Positions 8,353 to 16,564 of a stretch of DNA of 64,000 nucleotides are shown here, piece after piece (within the stretch, counting starts at the first letter, position 1; every line of letters begins with the position of its first letter). Origin of the DNA: Streptomyces ortus. GTDB taxonomy: Bacteria; Actinomycetota; Actinomycetes; Streptomycetales; Streptomycetaceae. The notes beneath the pieces were generated by a model, which saw nothing but the letters and a program-made list of their open reading frames with translations, had not been told where the DNA came from and ran no database searches. Both the position numbers and the translations under genes were made by a program. The stretch is taken from positions 1,500,361 to 1,564,360 of the forward strand of contig NZ_JAIFZO010000002.1 of assembly GCF_026341275.1 (NCBI RefSeq), in the 5' to 3' direction.

Positions 8353-9396
8353 ATGGGAGCCATGCGTGCTGCCCGGCTCATCAAGATGGTGCTGCTCCTG
8401 CAGTCCCGGTCCTCCATGACCGCCGCCGAGCTGGCGCGCGAGCTGGAGGTGTCCGAGCGGACGATCACGCGGGACGCGCAGGCGCTGTCGGAGGCCGGCG
8501 TCCCGGTGTACGCCGACCGCGGGCGCACCGGCGGATACCGGCTCGTCGGCGGCTACCGGACCCGGCTGACAGGCCTCGCCCGCGGCGAGGCGGAGGCCCT
8601 GTTCCTCTCCGGCGTACCCGGCGCCCTGCGCCAGATGGGCCTGGAGGACGCCTCCTCCGCCGCCCTCCTGAAGGTGTCCGCCGCCCTGCTGCCCTCCCTC
8701 AGGGACGCCTCCCGCACCGCGGCCCAGCGCTTCCACCTGGACGCCCCCGCGTGGTTCGCCGAGCCGAAGACCCCCGACCTGCTGCCCGCGATCGCGGAAG
8801 CGGTCTGGGACGACCGCCGGATCACCGCACGCTACCGGCGCGGGGAAACGGAACCGGAACGCGAGCTGGAGCCGTACGGACTCGTCCTCAAGGCCGGCGT
8901 CTGGTACGTGTGCGCCAGAGTGGTCGGTCCGGAACCAGCACCGGAACAGCGACCAGCACCCTTCCGGGTCTACCGCATCGAACGCTTCACCTCCGCCGAA
9001 CCGGCGAACGACCGCTTCGAGCGCGACGAGTCCTTCGACCTCCCGGGCTTCTGGGCGGAGCAGGCCGAGCAGTTCGCCCGCTCCCTCCTGCGGGCGACGA
9101 TCGTGGTGCGCCTCACCGAGGCGGGCGCGCGCCGGCTGAAGCACACCGTCGACCCGCTCTCGGCCCAGGAGGCCCTGGACGCGGCGGGCCCGCCCGACGG
9201 CGAGGGCCGGGTGACGCTCACGCTGCCGGTCGAGTCGTACGACGTCGCGTACACGCAGTTCCTCTCCCTCGGCCCGGAGGCGGAGGTCCTGGAGCCGGCC
9301 GAACTAAGGAAACGTTTCTCCGACGCCGCGGCCCGGCTCGCCGCGTACTACGGCGACCCGGGCCCACCGGACGGTGAGACCGAGGGTCAGCGGTAG
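8353..9396 (+). CDS. HTH-WYL family transcriptional regulator (YafY type)
   Basis: An N-terminal helix-turn-helix (residues about 8-60, with MTAAELARELEVSERTITRD) is followed by a WYL domain whose core is visible as LKAGVWYVCARV near residue 180. A WCX-like C-terminal region completes the protein. WYL domains bind nucleic-acid-derived or other small ligands, and such proteins often control DNA-damage or metabolic genes. The start is uncertain. ATG 8353 is used here, but ATG 8362 (MRAARLIKMVLLLQ) sits 7 nt after a CATCAT -10-like hexamer and could be a leaderless start. The 3' end overlaps the convergent SDR gene by 10 bp. The target genes are unknown. Confidence 0.85.
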   Translation: MGAMRAARLIKMVLLLQSRSSMTAAELARELEVSERTITRDAQALSEAGVPVYADRGRTGGYRLVGGYRTRLTGLARGEAEALFLSGVPGALRQMGLEDASSAALLKVSAALLPSLRDASRTAAQRFHLDAPAWFAEPKTPDLLPAIAEAVWDDRRITARYRRGETEPERELEPYGLVLKAGVWYVCARVVGPEPAPEQRPAPFRVYRIERFTSAEPANDRFERDESFDLPGFWAEQAEQFARSLLRATIVVRLTEAGARRLKHTVDPLSAQEALDAAGPPDGEGRVTLTLPVESYDVAYTQFLSLGPEAEVLEPAELRKRFSDAAARLAAYYGDPGPPDGETEGQR

Positions 9397-10364
9397 CCCG
9401 TCACGTCCGCCGGCTTGCCCTGCGACTCCACCTCCAGCAGGTAGCGCCACGCGTCGGGCGCCGAGCCGTCGACGTCGGTGAAGCCGTACTCCTGGGCCAG
9501 GCCGCCGCTGGACAGCGACTGCCCGTTCCAGCGGGCCACGTCCGGGTCGGCGGCCAGGGCGACCAGGGCCCGCCCGACGTACGTGGGCGACTCGGAGATC
9601 GCGAAGTGCGGTACGTCCGCGCAGGCGTCCCGCCAGTTCTCCTCGGTGACCTTGAACGCGGTGTCGAGCATCGCCTCCGAGCGCAGCCAGCCCGGAGTGA
9701 CGCAGACCGCCGTACAGCCGTACTCCTTCAGTTCTTCCCCCAGGTCGTACGCCATCCGGATCGGGGCCGTCTTGGCGAGGTCGTAGAACAACGGCTTGCG
9801 GTAGCGCCGGTTGTACTCCTCGGTGCCGTCCGTGACCTCGACGAGCAGTCCGCCGGGGTTACGGATGAGCAGGGGCGCCGCGATGTGGCTGGTCACGAGG
9901 TGCGACTCGATGCCCAGCCGCATGATCCGCAGCCCTTTTTCGAGATCCATGTCCCACATGTCGGGCTGCTTGTCCGCCGTGAAGTCGAGGTGGACGTCAC
10001 CGCCCCAGATGTCGTTGACGAGGATGTCGAGGCGGCCCTGCTCCCGGTCGATGCGCCCGACCAGCTCCCGTACCTGCTCCGGTTCCAGATGGTCCGTGGG
10101 TACGGCGATCCCCCGGCCCGCCGTGCCGGCGGCGCGGGCCGCCTCGTCGACCAGTTCGGCCGTCCCCTCGATCGTCTCGGTGGTCCGGCCCACCTCGCTG
10201 ACCCGGTCGCGGGTCGTACGTCCCGTCACGTACACCGTGGCGCCCGCGCGCCCCAGTTCGACCGCCATGGCCCGTCCGGCACCCCGGGTGGCGCCCGCGA
10301 CCAGCGCGATCCTGCCGCCGAGCGGTCCCGCGTTCCCCTGTACTGCCTGCTCTGCTCTCTCCAT
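9387..10364 (-). CDS. SDR-family NAD(P)-dependent oxidoreductase
   Basis: This 325-aa protein has a Rossmann nucleotide-binding motif, VAGATRGAGRAMA, near residues 22-34. The SDR catalytic pair appears as YDLAK about 195 residues in, followed by CVTPGWLRSEAM, the usual loop after the active site. The family reduces or oxidises carbonyl or alcohol groups, but the substrate cannot be read from sequence. The start at MERAEQAVQ (10364) is preferred to the upstream in-frame start at 10460, because the extra 32 residues precede the normal SDR beginning and run through the intergenic region. It converges with the WYL regulator, with no room for a terminator between the two. Confidence 0.85.
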   Translation of the reverse strand: MERAEQAVQGNAGPLGGRIALVAGATRGAGRAMAVELGRAGATVYVTGRTTRDRVSEVGRTTETIEGTAELVDEAARAAGTAGRGIAVPTDHLEPEQVRELVGRIDREQGRLDILVNDIWGGDVHLDFTADKQPDMWDMDLEKGLRIMRLGIESHLVTSHIAAPLLIRNPGGLLVEVTDGTEEYNRRYRKPLFYDLAKTAPIRMAYDLGEELKEYGCTAVCVTPGWLRSEAMLDTAFKVTEENWRDACADVPHFAISESPTYVGRALVALAADPDVARWNGQSLSSGGLAQEYGFTDVDGSAPDAWRYLLEVESQGKPADVTGYR

Positions 10365-10419
10365 GGACCGAGCATCTCGCCGAATGGCGACATCCGCTGT
10401 CGTGATTTCCCGCGGCGCG

Positions 10420-10441
10420 CGGACGCATTCCGGACGCATTC
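10420..10441. repeat. 11-bp perfect tandem duplication
   Basis: CGGACGCATTC is present twice head to tail in the divergent intergenic region between the SDR and DUF4240 genes. The 11-bp period is about one helical turn. Confidence 0.7.
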
Positions 10442-10518
10442 CGGCGGCATGTGCGCGCATAACGATCCGCCCGTCCCCGGGTGCGCGGGCCGGGTCCAGG
10501 CCCGATGCTTGTCCCGTG

Positions 10519-11037
10519 ATGGACGAGACGGAGTTCTGGGAGCTGGTGGACGCGACCCGCGAGGCCGCCGAGGGCGACCCCGAGGAGCAGGCCGACCTGC
10601 TCGTCGAACGGCTGCTCCGGCTGGACCCCGAGATGGTCCTCGACTTCGCCCGTCACTTCGAGGCCCGCTACAACCGCGCGTACACCTGGGACCTGTGGGG
10701 CGCCGCCTGGATCCTGCTCGACGGGGCCGGCGACGACGCCTTCGACTTCTTCCGCTGCTGGCTGATCGGCCAGGGCCGGGAGACGTACGAGGGCGCCGTG
10801 CACGATCCTGACAAACTGGCCGACCTGCTCGGGGACTTCGACGACGAGGTCGACGGGGACGCCGAGGAACTGGGGTACGCGGCCGACGAGGCGTACGAGC
10901 AGCTCACCGGCGCGGTCGCCCCCGATCTGGGCATCCCGGCGGCGCCTCCCGAGCCGTTGGGCACCCCGTTCGACCTGGAGAACCACTCGCTCCTTGCGGA
11001 ACGCCTGCCGCGCCTGTGGGACCGCTTCGCGGACTGA
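10519..11037 (+). CDS. DUF4240 domain protein
   Basis: This acidic cytoplasmic protein of 172 aa opens with MDETEFWELVDATR. The N-terminal half contains RYNRAYTWDLWGAAW and DAFDFFRCWLIGQGRE, the hallmark of the DUF4240 family, a group of unknown function. No transmembrane segment or signal peptide is visible. The ATG at 10519 is chosen. A GTG directly before it is possible, and the much longer open frame upstream (to 9811) is antisense to the SDR gene and not coding. The family assignment is good, and no biochemical function should be inferred. Confidence 0.8.
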   Translation: MDETEFWELVDATREAAEGDPEEQADLLVERLLRLDPEMVLDFARHFEARYNRAYTWDLWGAAWILLDGAGDDAFDFFRCWLIGQGRETYEGAVHDPDKLADLLGDFDDEVDGDAEELGYAADEAYEQLTGAVAPDLGIPAAPPEPLGTPFDLENHSLLAERLPRLWDRFAD

Positions 11038-11079
11038 CGCCGAGCAGCGCTGTGCGGGGGACCTCGCGGCCCGGCGCGC

Positions 11080-11898
11080 TCAGTGACGTCCCTGCAACCG
11101 CGCCGCCTGCTGTCTGATCGCGGGCAGCCGGGCCGTGAGCGCGGCGCCCGGGCACGCGGTCCAGTAGCCGTCGGTGTGGCCGGAGACGGCGGTGAAGGTG
11201 GCGCGGGTGCCCGCCGGGTACTTGCTCAGGCTGTTGGTGGACACGAGCCGGACGGGGGCGCGCGGATCGACGCCGGTGAGCCCCAGCTTCCAGGCGGCGA
11301 CGGCCGCGATGGCGTCGGTCATCGCCTTGGGCACGGGCACGCCCGCGGTGAACGTACCGAGTGCGGCGATGCCCGCCGTGCCGACGTTGAAGCCCTGGGT
11401 GTGGGCACCGACGACGGCCCGCTCGACGCCACCCGCCCGGCCCTCGTACACCGTGCCGCAGCGGTCGACGAGGAAGTTGTAGCCGATGTCGTCCCAGTGC
11501 CGGACTCCGGCCTGCCCTGTGTACAGGTACTGGATGATGCGGGGCGCGTCGGCGCAGTCGTAGCCGTTGGGCGAGTCGGTGTGATGCACGAAGACGGCGG
11601 ACACCCGGTCGGCGTACCGGGTCGGCGGCTGGGTGGACGCGGCGTCGCCCAGCCAGCGGTCCCGCGGCACGATGGGCGGTTTCGGGGCCCGGTGCCCGAC
11701 CGACGCGCGGGCCGCGACGGCCCGCCCGCCGTCACCCGGCGTCCGGTCGACGCCCACCGCGCAGAGCACCAGCGCGGCGACGGCCGCGAGGCCGGGGACG
11801 CAGGCCAGCCCGGCGCGCGCGGGCCGGGGCAGCCGGGCCGGGACGACGCGCGGCAGGCGGGGTATGCGGGCCGTGAGCGGGCTCCGGTGGGCGCACAT
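11080..11898 (-). CDS. Secreted or membrane-anchored PGRP-type N-acetylmuramoyl-L-alanine amidase
   Basis: The 272-aa product has an N-terminal basic stretch and a hydrophobic segment (about 30-50, AGLACVPGLAAVAALVLCAV), so it is exported or membrane-anchored. The catalytic domain is the T7-lysozyme/PGRP fold. FVHHTDSPNGY carries the first zinc histidine, and GHTDGYWTACPG carries the second histidine and the cysteine ligand. Family members cleave the amide bond between MurNAc and L-Ala in peptidoglycan. The ATG at 11898 is preferred because GGAGAG lies about 8 nt upstream. An alternative GTG at 11949 has no ribosome site. It is divergent from the membrane protease gene. Confidence 0.88.
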   Translation of the reverse strand: MCAHRSPLTARIPRLPRVVPARLPRPARAGLACVPGLAAVAALVLCAVGVDRTPGDGGRAVAARASVGHRAPKPPIVPRDRWLGDAASTQPPTRYADRVSAVFVHHTDSPNGYDCADAPRIIQYLYTGQAGVRHWDDIGYNFLVDRCGTVYEGRAGGVERAVVGAHTQGFNVGTAGIAALGTFTAGVPVPKAMTDAIAAVAAWKLGLTGVDPRAPVRLVSTNSLSKYPAGTRATFTAVSGHTDGYWTACPGAALTARLPAIRQQAARLQGRH

Positions 11899-12086
11899 GC
11901 GATCCACTCTCCGGGAGAGCGGGAGGGTCCGCGATGTGTGGTGTGCCACCCGGTGGAACCAACGCCCCGGTCCGGGACGTTTCTACAGGTCCACGCACGT
12001 GTGCCGGCCGGCCGGTCCCCCACGCGCGTACCTGATCACTGGGCCCGCCCGGCGCGTATTAGGGGGCCCAAGAGAAAGGGAGCTCC

Positions 12087-13271
12087 GTGGACCTGCTCGA
12101 CATCCTGCTGTTGCTGGTCATTCTCGGCTACGCGGCGTCCGGCTACCGGCGCGGACTGGTCGCGGGCTGTGTCTCGCTGGCCGGCTTCGTGGGCGGTGCC
12201 GTCATCGGCGTATGGGTGCTGCCCTGGGTGATGGACCTGGTGGAGGCGGGGACCACGGCGGCGACGGTCACGGCGGTGCTCACCGTGCTGCTGCCCGCCG
12301 CGGTGGGCCACGAGCTGGCGGGGCGCCTGGGCCTGAAGCTGCGCCGCGAGCTGGACGGGGGTTCCCTGCGCGTGGTCGACGGCGTGGGCGGCGCCGCGGC
12401 GAACACGGTCTCCGTGCTGCTCGTGGCCTGGGTGGCCGCGAGTGTCCTCGGCGCGTCGGCCTCGCCCGTCGTCACCTCCGCGATCCGGGACTCCGCGCTG
12501 CTCGGGGCGGTGCAGGACACGATGCCGGAGACGACGCCGACCTGGTTCTCCCGGGCCACCTCGGCGCTCACGGAGGCCGGTTTCCCGCAGGTCTTCAACC
12601 CCTTCGAGAACGAGCCGACGGCCTCGGTCGCCAAGCCCTCCGGGGACAGCGTCACCGCCGCCGCCACGCGGGCCTCGCAGCGCTCCACGGTGAAGGTCGA
12701 GGGCGCCGTCGGCACGCAGGGCCGCGAGGGCAGCGGTTTCGTGTTCGCCGCGGAGCACGTGATGACCAACGCGCACGTGGTGGCGGGCATCGACGACCCG
12801 ACCGTGCGGGTGGGCGGCACCGGCCGGGCGTACGAGGCGGAGGTCGTCCTCTTCGACCCGCAGAAGGACGTGGCCGTGCTCGACGTGCCGGGGCTCAGGG
12901 CTCCCGTGCTGTCGTTCGACACGAGTGCGAAGCGCGGTGACGCGGCCGTGGTCGCGGGCTACCCGCAGGACGGCGGGCTGGACCTCCAGGCGGCCACGGT
13001 CGCCAACAAGATCGACGCGCAGGGCCGGAACATCTACGGCTCCGACACGGTCAGCCGCGAGATCTACTCGATCCGCTCCACGGTCCGCCCCGGCAACTCC
13101 GGCGGCCCCCTGCTGACCACCGACGGCAAGGTCTTCGGCGTCGTCTTCGCCCGCTCCACGAGCGACGCCGAGACGGGTTACGTACTCACCGCCGACGAGG
13201 TCGCGGACGACGCGGCCCGCGCGGCGAAGGCGTCGTCACCGGTGGACACGGGAGACCTCGTGACGTCGTGA
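12087..13271 (+). CDS. MarP-like membrane-anchored trypsin-fold serine protease with CvpA domain
   Basis: The N-terminal 150 residues form about four hydrophobic helices of the CvpA type, starting MDLLDILLLLVILGYA. The rest is a chymotrypsin-fold protease facing outward. The triad is visible: His230 (TNAHVV), Asp261 (KDVAVLD) and Ser338 (GNSGGPL). This architecture matches MarP of Mycobacterium tuberculosis, which protects against acid and oxidative stress by activating a peptidoglycan hydrolase. The neighbouring divergent gene here encodes a peptidoglycan amidase, which makes a functional link attractive but unproven. The GTG start at 12087 follows GGGAG. Confidence 0.92.
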   Translation: MDLLDILLLLVILGYAASGYRRGLVAGCVSLAGFVGGAVIGVWVLPWVMDLVEAGTTAATVTAVLTVLLPAAVGHELAGRLGLKLRRELDGGSLRVVDGVGGAAANTVSVLLVAWVAASVLGASASPVVTSAIRDSALLGAVQDTMPETTPTWFSRATSALTEAGFPQVFNPFENEPTASVAKPSGDSVTAAATRASQRSTVKVEGAVGTQGREGSGFVFAAEHVMTNAHVVAGIDDPTVRVGGTGRAYEAEVVLFDPQKDVAVLDVPGLRAPVLSFDTSAKRGDAAVVAGYPQDGGLDLQAATVANKIDAQGRNIYGSDTVSREIYSIRSTVRPGNSGGPLLTTDGKVFGVVFARSTSDAETGYVLTADEVADDAARAAKASSPVDTGDLVTS

Positions 13272-13306
13272 GCCACGTCGGCCGCTGAGGGCCCGTGCCG
13301 CGCGGG

Positions 13307-13795
13307 TCAGATCCTGCGGCCCATGAGTACGTCGTCCACGTACTCGCCGGCCAGCCGGAACTCCTCCGGCTGGATCCCCTCGACCGCGAAGCCCTCCGAC
13401 TCGTACAGCCTGCGCGCCGGCGTGTTGTGGCCGAGGACGCGCAGCGTGATCCGGCGTGCGCCCCGGCGGCGGGCCTCCTCGACGGCGGCGCGGACCAGGG
13501 CCCGGCCCACTCCGTGGCCGCGGGCCTCGTCGGCGACGGCGAGGCCCTGGATCTGCCGGACGTGCGCGTTGGACGCGAGCGGGGTGGGGAATCCGAGCCG
13601 TACGTAGCCGACGAGCCGCCCGCCCAGTTCGGCGACCAGGTGGTCGCGGGGCCCGGAGCGGTCGTTGAAGAACGGCTCGTACGGCGGCTGCTCCCGGGGT
13701 CCGACCGCGTGCCGGTAGGACCAGACCTCGCGGTCGAGACGGCCCAGCGCCTCCTCGTCCTCGGGCACCGCGGTGCGGATGTACGGCTCGGTCAT
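13307..13795 (-). CDS. GNAT-family N-acetyltransferase
   Basis: This 162-aa protein is one GNAT domain. It has the acetyl-CoA-binding motif A region (VADEARGHGVGRALV, with the Q/RxxGxG/A pattern) and the motif B segment NTPARRLYESEGF. It would transfer acetyl from acetyl-CoA to an amine of an unknown acceptor. The start at MTEPYIRTA (13795) fits a leaderless transcript, because TACAGT ends 7 nt before the ATG. A start 12 codons upstream would lie over that hexamer. It converges with the protease gene and is divergent from the epimerase gene at 13891. Confidence 0.88.
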   Translation of the reverse strand: MTEPYIRTAVPEDEEALGRLDREVWSYRHAVGPREQPPYEPFFNDRSGPRDHLVAELGGRLVGYVRLGFPTPLASNAHVRQIQGLAVADEARGHGVGRALVRAAVEEARRRGARRITLRVLGHNTPARRLYESEGFAVEGIQPEEFRLAGEYVDDVLMGRRI

Positions 13796-13890
13796 GGAGG
13801 CCACTGTAGAGCCGGCTCCCCCACGCGCCACTCCGGGCCGCGGGCACCCTGGACGCGGTGTTCGCGGGGAGACTGGCGCAGGATGGGGTC

Positions 13891-14790
13891 ATGGAAGCTT
13901 CGCGAATCGCCGTGGCCGGCGCGTCGGGCCTGATCGGTACGGCCCTGGTGCGCTCACTGACCGCTGACGGGCACGAGGTGGTGCGGCTGGTACGCCGTAC
14001 GCCCCGGACGGAGGACGAGGTCGAATGGGACCCCGAACGCGGTTACGTGGACGCGGTGGGCCTGACCGGCTGCGACGCCGTGGTGAACCTCGCGGGCGCC
14101 GGGATCGCCGACCGCCGCTGGTCCGACGCCTACAAGCGGACGATCCGCGACAGCCGCCTCCTCGGCACGGCCGCGCTCGCGGAGGCCGCCGCCTCCCTCG
14201 ACCGGCCGCCGCGGGTCTTTTTGAACGGCAGCGCCATCGGCTTCTACGGGGACACCGGCACGCGGGCCGTGGACGAGAGCGCGCCGCCCGGGGACGGGTT
14301 CCTGCCCTCGCTGTGCGTGGAGTGGGAGGAGGCGGCGGCGCCCGCGCGGGAGGCGGGCGTACGGACCGTCTTCGCCCGCACCGGACTGGTGGTGGCCCGC
14401 GAGGGCGGCGCCTGGGGACGGCTGTTCCCGCTGTTCCGGGCGGGGCTCGGCGGGAAGATGGGCGACGGGCGGCAGTACTGGAGCTATATCGCGCTGCACG
14501 ACCACGTGGCCGCGCTGCGGTTCCTGATCGATTCCGATTCCCTGTCCGGGCCCTTCAACCTGACGGCTCCGGAGCCGCTCACCAACGGCGAGATCACGGC
14601 CGCCATGGGGCGCGTCCTGCACCGGCCCACCCTGTTCCAGGTGCCCGCGCCCGTGCTGAAGGCCGTGCTAGGCGAGATGGCCCAGGAGGTGCTGGGCAGC
14701 CAGCGCGTCCGTCCCGCCCGGCTGCTGGAGTCGGGCTTCACCTTCGCGTTCCCCGGCATCGAGGAGGCCGTCCGGGCGGCTCGGGCGTAA
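13891..14790 (+). CDS. TIGR01777-type NAD-dependent epimerase (YfcH-like SDR)
   Basis: This 299-aa extended-SDR protein has the N-terminal nucleotide-binding motif AVAGASGLIGTALV. It also carries the subfamily landmarks VVNLAGAGIADRRW, FLNGSAIGFYGD and VFARTGLVV, and a DUF1731-like C-terminus (VLGSQRVRPARLLESGF). The substrate is not known for this subfamily. The ATG at 13891 lies 6 nt after CAGGAT (13879-13884), suggesting a leaderless transcript. Its upstream region is shared with the divergent acetyltransferase gene. Confidence 0.9.
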   Translation: MEASRIAVAGASGLIGTALVRSLTADGHEVVRLVRRTPRTEDEVEWDPERGYVDAVGLTGCDAVVNLAGAGIADRRWSDAYKRTIRDSRLLGTAALAEAAASLDRPPRVFLNGSAIGFYGDTGTRAVDESAPPGDGFLPSLCVEWEEAAAPAREAGVRTVFARTGLVVAREGGAWGRLFPLFRAGLGGKMGDGRQYWSYIALHDHVAALRFLIDSDSLSGPFNLTAPEPLTNGEITAAMGRVLHRPTLFQVPAPVLKAVLGEMAQEVLGSQRVRPARLLESGFTFAFPGIEEAVRAARA

Positions 14791-14918
14791 CTGCGGATTC
14801 CGCTACCGGGCACGGTTCCCGCCCGCGCGCGCCGACCACATGCGACCGGCGTGCGACCGTGCCCTGCTCATGCGCGAGTTCCGCCGGCCGGTCGCGGCCC
14901 TACGCTCGTCCCGAAGTC

Positions 14919-14935
14919 GGGTATTCCGGATACCC
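14919..14935. promoter_or_regulatory. Short inverted repeat upstream of the FAD oxidoreductase gene
   Basis: GGGTAT-TCCGG-ATACCC is a perfect 6-bp inverted repeat located 13 nt after a TACGCT hexamer (14901-14906) that could be a -10 box. It may be an operator or a small leader hairpin. Confidence 0.3.
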
Positions 14936-14985
14936 GTTGGGGGCGGGACGCCTCCAAGCAGCCGCGCGACCTCTAGGAGGGGCAC

Positions 14986-16371
14986 GTGCTTGAGCCCGCT
15001 TGCCAGGCGGACGTCGTCATCGTGGGGGCCGGGGTCGCGGGACTCTCGGCCGCCCAACGGCTGAACAGCGCAGGTGTGTCGACCGTCGTCCTGGAAGCCG
15101 CCCCTCAGGTCGGCGGCCGGATGGCGACCGAGAAGATCGACGGTTTCCGTCTCGACCGTGTCGGACGGCTCCTCTCCACCTCGTACCCCGAACTGCGGCT
15201 GACGCCCGGCCTGGACGCCCTGGTCCTGCGCCCGTTCGCCCCAGGTGTGCTCGTCCACGCCGAGGGGCGTGTGCACCGGGCGGGCGAGCCCGCGAGCGCC
15301 GGGGGCACAAGGGGCGCACTCGACGCGGCGCGCGCCTTTGTGAGCCCCCCGCGCAGGCTACGGCAGCTGTCCCCGGCCGCCGCCGCGCCCGTGTCGCGGG
15401 CGTATCCCCCGCTCGGGGGCGCGCTCGACCAGGCCCGGCTGGCCGCGGCGCTCGGCCGGGTCGCGACGGTTCCCGTGGAGCGGCTGCTGGTCCGGCCCGA
15501 ACGGCCCGCCGGGCGGGCGCTCGCGGCCCGCGGCATGCCCGCCCGTACGGTCGAGGGTTTTCTGCGCCCCCTGCTGGCGGCGCTGCTCTGCGACCCGGAG
15601 CTGACGACGTCCAGCCGGTGCGCCGACCTCGCGCTCCGGGCCTTCGCCGCCGGGCGGCTGTGCGTGCCCGAGGGAGGTGCGGACGCCCTGCCGGAGCTGC
15701 TCGCCGCGGCTCTGCCGCCGGGGACGGTCCGCACCGGCGTACGGGCCACCGCCGTCTCGACGACGTCCGTGACGACGGCCGAGCACGGTGAACTCCGCTG
15801 CCGGGCGGTCCTGGTGGCGACCGGCGCCCGCGCCGCGGCGGAGCTGCTGCCCGGTCTGCGGGTGCCGCCCTGCCACCCGGTGACGGTGGTGCACCACACG
15901 GCGGACGAGCCGCCCCTGACGGACGCGGCACTGCTCCTGGACGCGGACCGCCGGGGGCCCGTGGCCCACACGGCGGTCATCAGCCAGGTCGACCCGTCCC
16001 GGGCGCCCGTGGGCCGCGCCCTGATCTCCTCGACGGTCCTGGGCGCACCGCCCGGGGACACGGAGGCGGAGACGGACCGCGCGGTACGCGCGCATCTGGC
16101 GGCCCTCTACGGCACCGCCACGCACCGGTGGGAGCTGCTGGCGGTGCACCACACGCCCGACGCGGTCCCGGCGATGCCGGCGCCGCACGATCCGCGCCGT
16201 CCGGTGCGTCTGCTGGCGGGCCTGTACGTCTGCGGCGACCACCGGGGCACGAGCACGGTGCAGGGTGCCCTGCACTCGGGCCACCGGGCGGCGAGGGCCC
16301 TCCTCAAGGACCTGGGTGCCCCAGCGACGGCGCCGGCGACTGCCCCCTTACCGACCACCACAGCCGCATAA
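14986..16371 (+). CDS. FAD-dependent amine oxidase/phytoene desaturase-like oxidoreductase
   Basis: This 461-aa flavoprotein begins with the dinucleotide-binding motif VIVGAGVAGLSAAQRL (about 9-24) followed by LEAAPQVGGRMATEK, the GG-doublet signature of the flavin-containing amine oxidase superfamily. A C-terminal FAD-contact segment, LYVCGDHRGTSTVQGALHSG, is also present. No signal peptide is visible. The substrate is unknown, and carotenoid-type desaturation is only one possibility because no carotenoid genes are nearby. The GTG at 14986 has a very strong AGGAGG 5 nt upstream. The gene ends next to an array of the dispersed 19-bp element. Confidence 0.87.
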   Translation: MLEPACQADVVIVGAGVAGLSAAQRLNSAGVSTVVLEAAPQVGGRMATEKIDGFRLDRVGRLLSTSYPELRLTPGLDALVLRPFAPGVLVHAEGRVHRAGEPASAGGTRGALDAARAFVSPPRRLRQLSPAAAAPVSRAYPPLGGALDQARLAAALGRVATVPVERLLVRPERPAGRALAARGMPARTVEGFLRPLLAALLCDPELTTSSRCADLALRAFAAGRLCVPEGGADALPELLAAALPPGTVRTGVRATAVSTTSVTTAEHGELRCRAVLVATGARAAAELLPGLRVPPCHPVTVVHHTADEPPLTDAALLLDADRRGPVAHTAVISQVDPSRAPVGRALISSTVLGAPPGDTEAETDRAVRAHLAALYGTATHRWELLAVHHTPDAVPAMPAPHDPRRPVRLLAGLYVCGDHRGTSTVQGALHSGHRAARALLKDLGAPATAPATAPLPTTTAA

Positions 16372-16395
16372 CACCCCGTTCCCCACGCCCCATTA

Positions 16396-16493
16396 GGGGC
16401 GCGGGGAACGGCGCAATCAGTTGTCTTTTGCTTTCAGGGGCGCGGGGAACGGCGCAATCTTTTGCCTTTAGGGGCGCGGGGAACGGCGCAATC
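16396..16493 (+). repeat. Array of three 19-bp elements
   Basis: Three direct copies of GGGGCGCGGGGAACGGCGC, each followed by AATC, start at 16396, 16437 and 16471 (spacings 41 and 34). They lie between the convergent oxidoreductase and NsdA-like genes. The 16372-16564 gap holds nothing else recognisable. Confidence 0.85.
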
Positions 16494-16564
16494 TTTTGTT
16501 CCTGGGGGCGCGGGGGCGCAGGGGGCGGCGCGAGCCCCCCGCCGGCCCGCGACCTCCCCCGGAG

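Noticed and set aside
9606..10811. Plus-strand frames opposite the SDR gene running into the DUF4240 gene
   Set aside because: The SDR motifs on the minus strand are intact and the DUF4240 protein starts at 10519 with its family-typical N-terminus.
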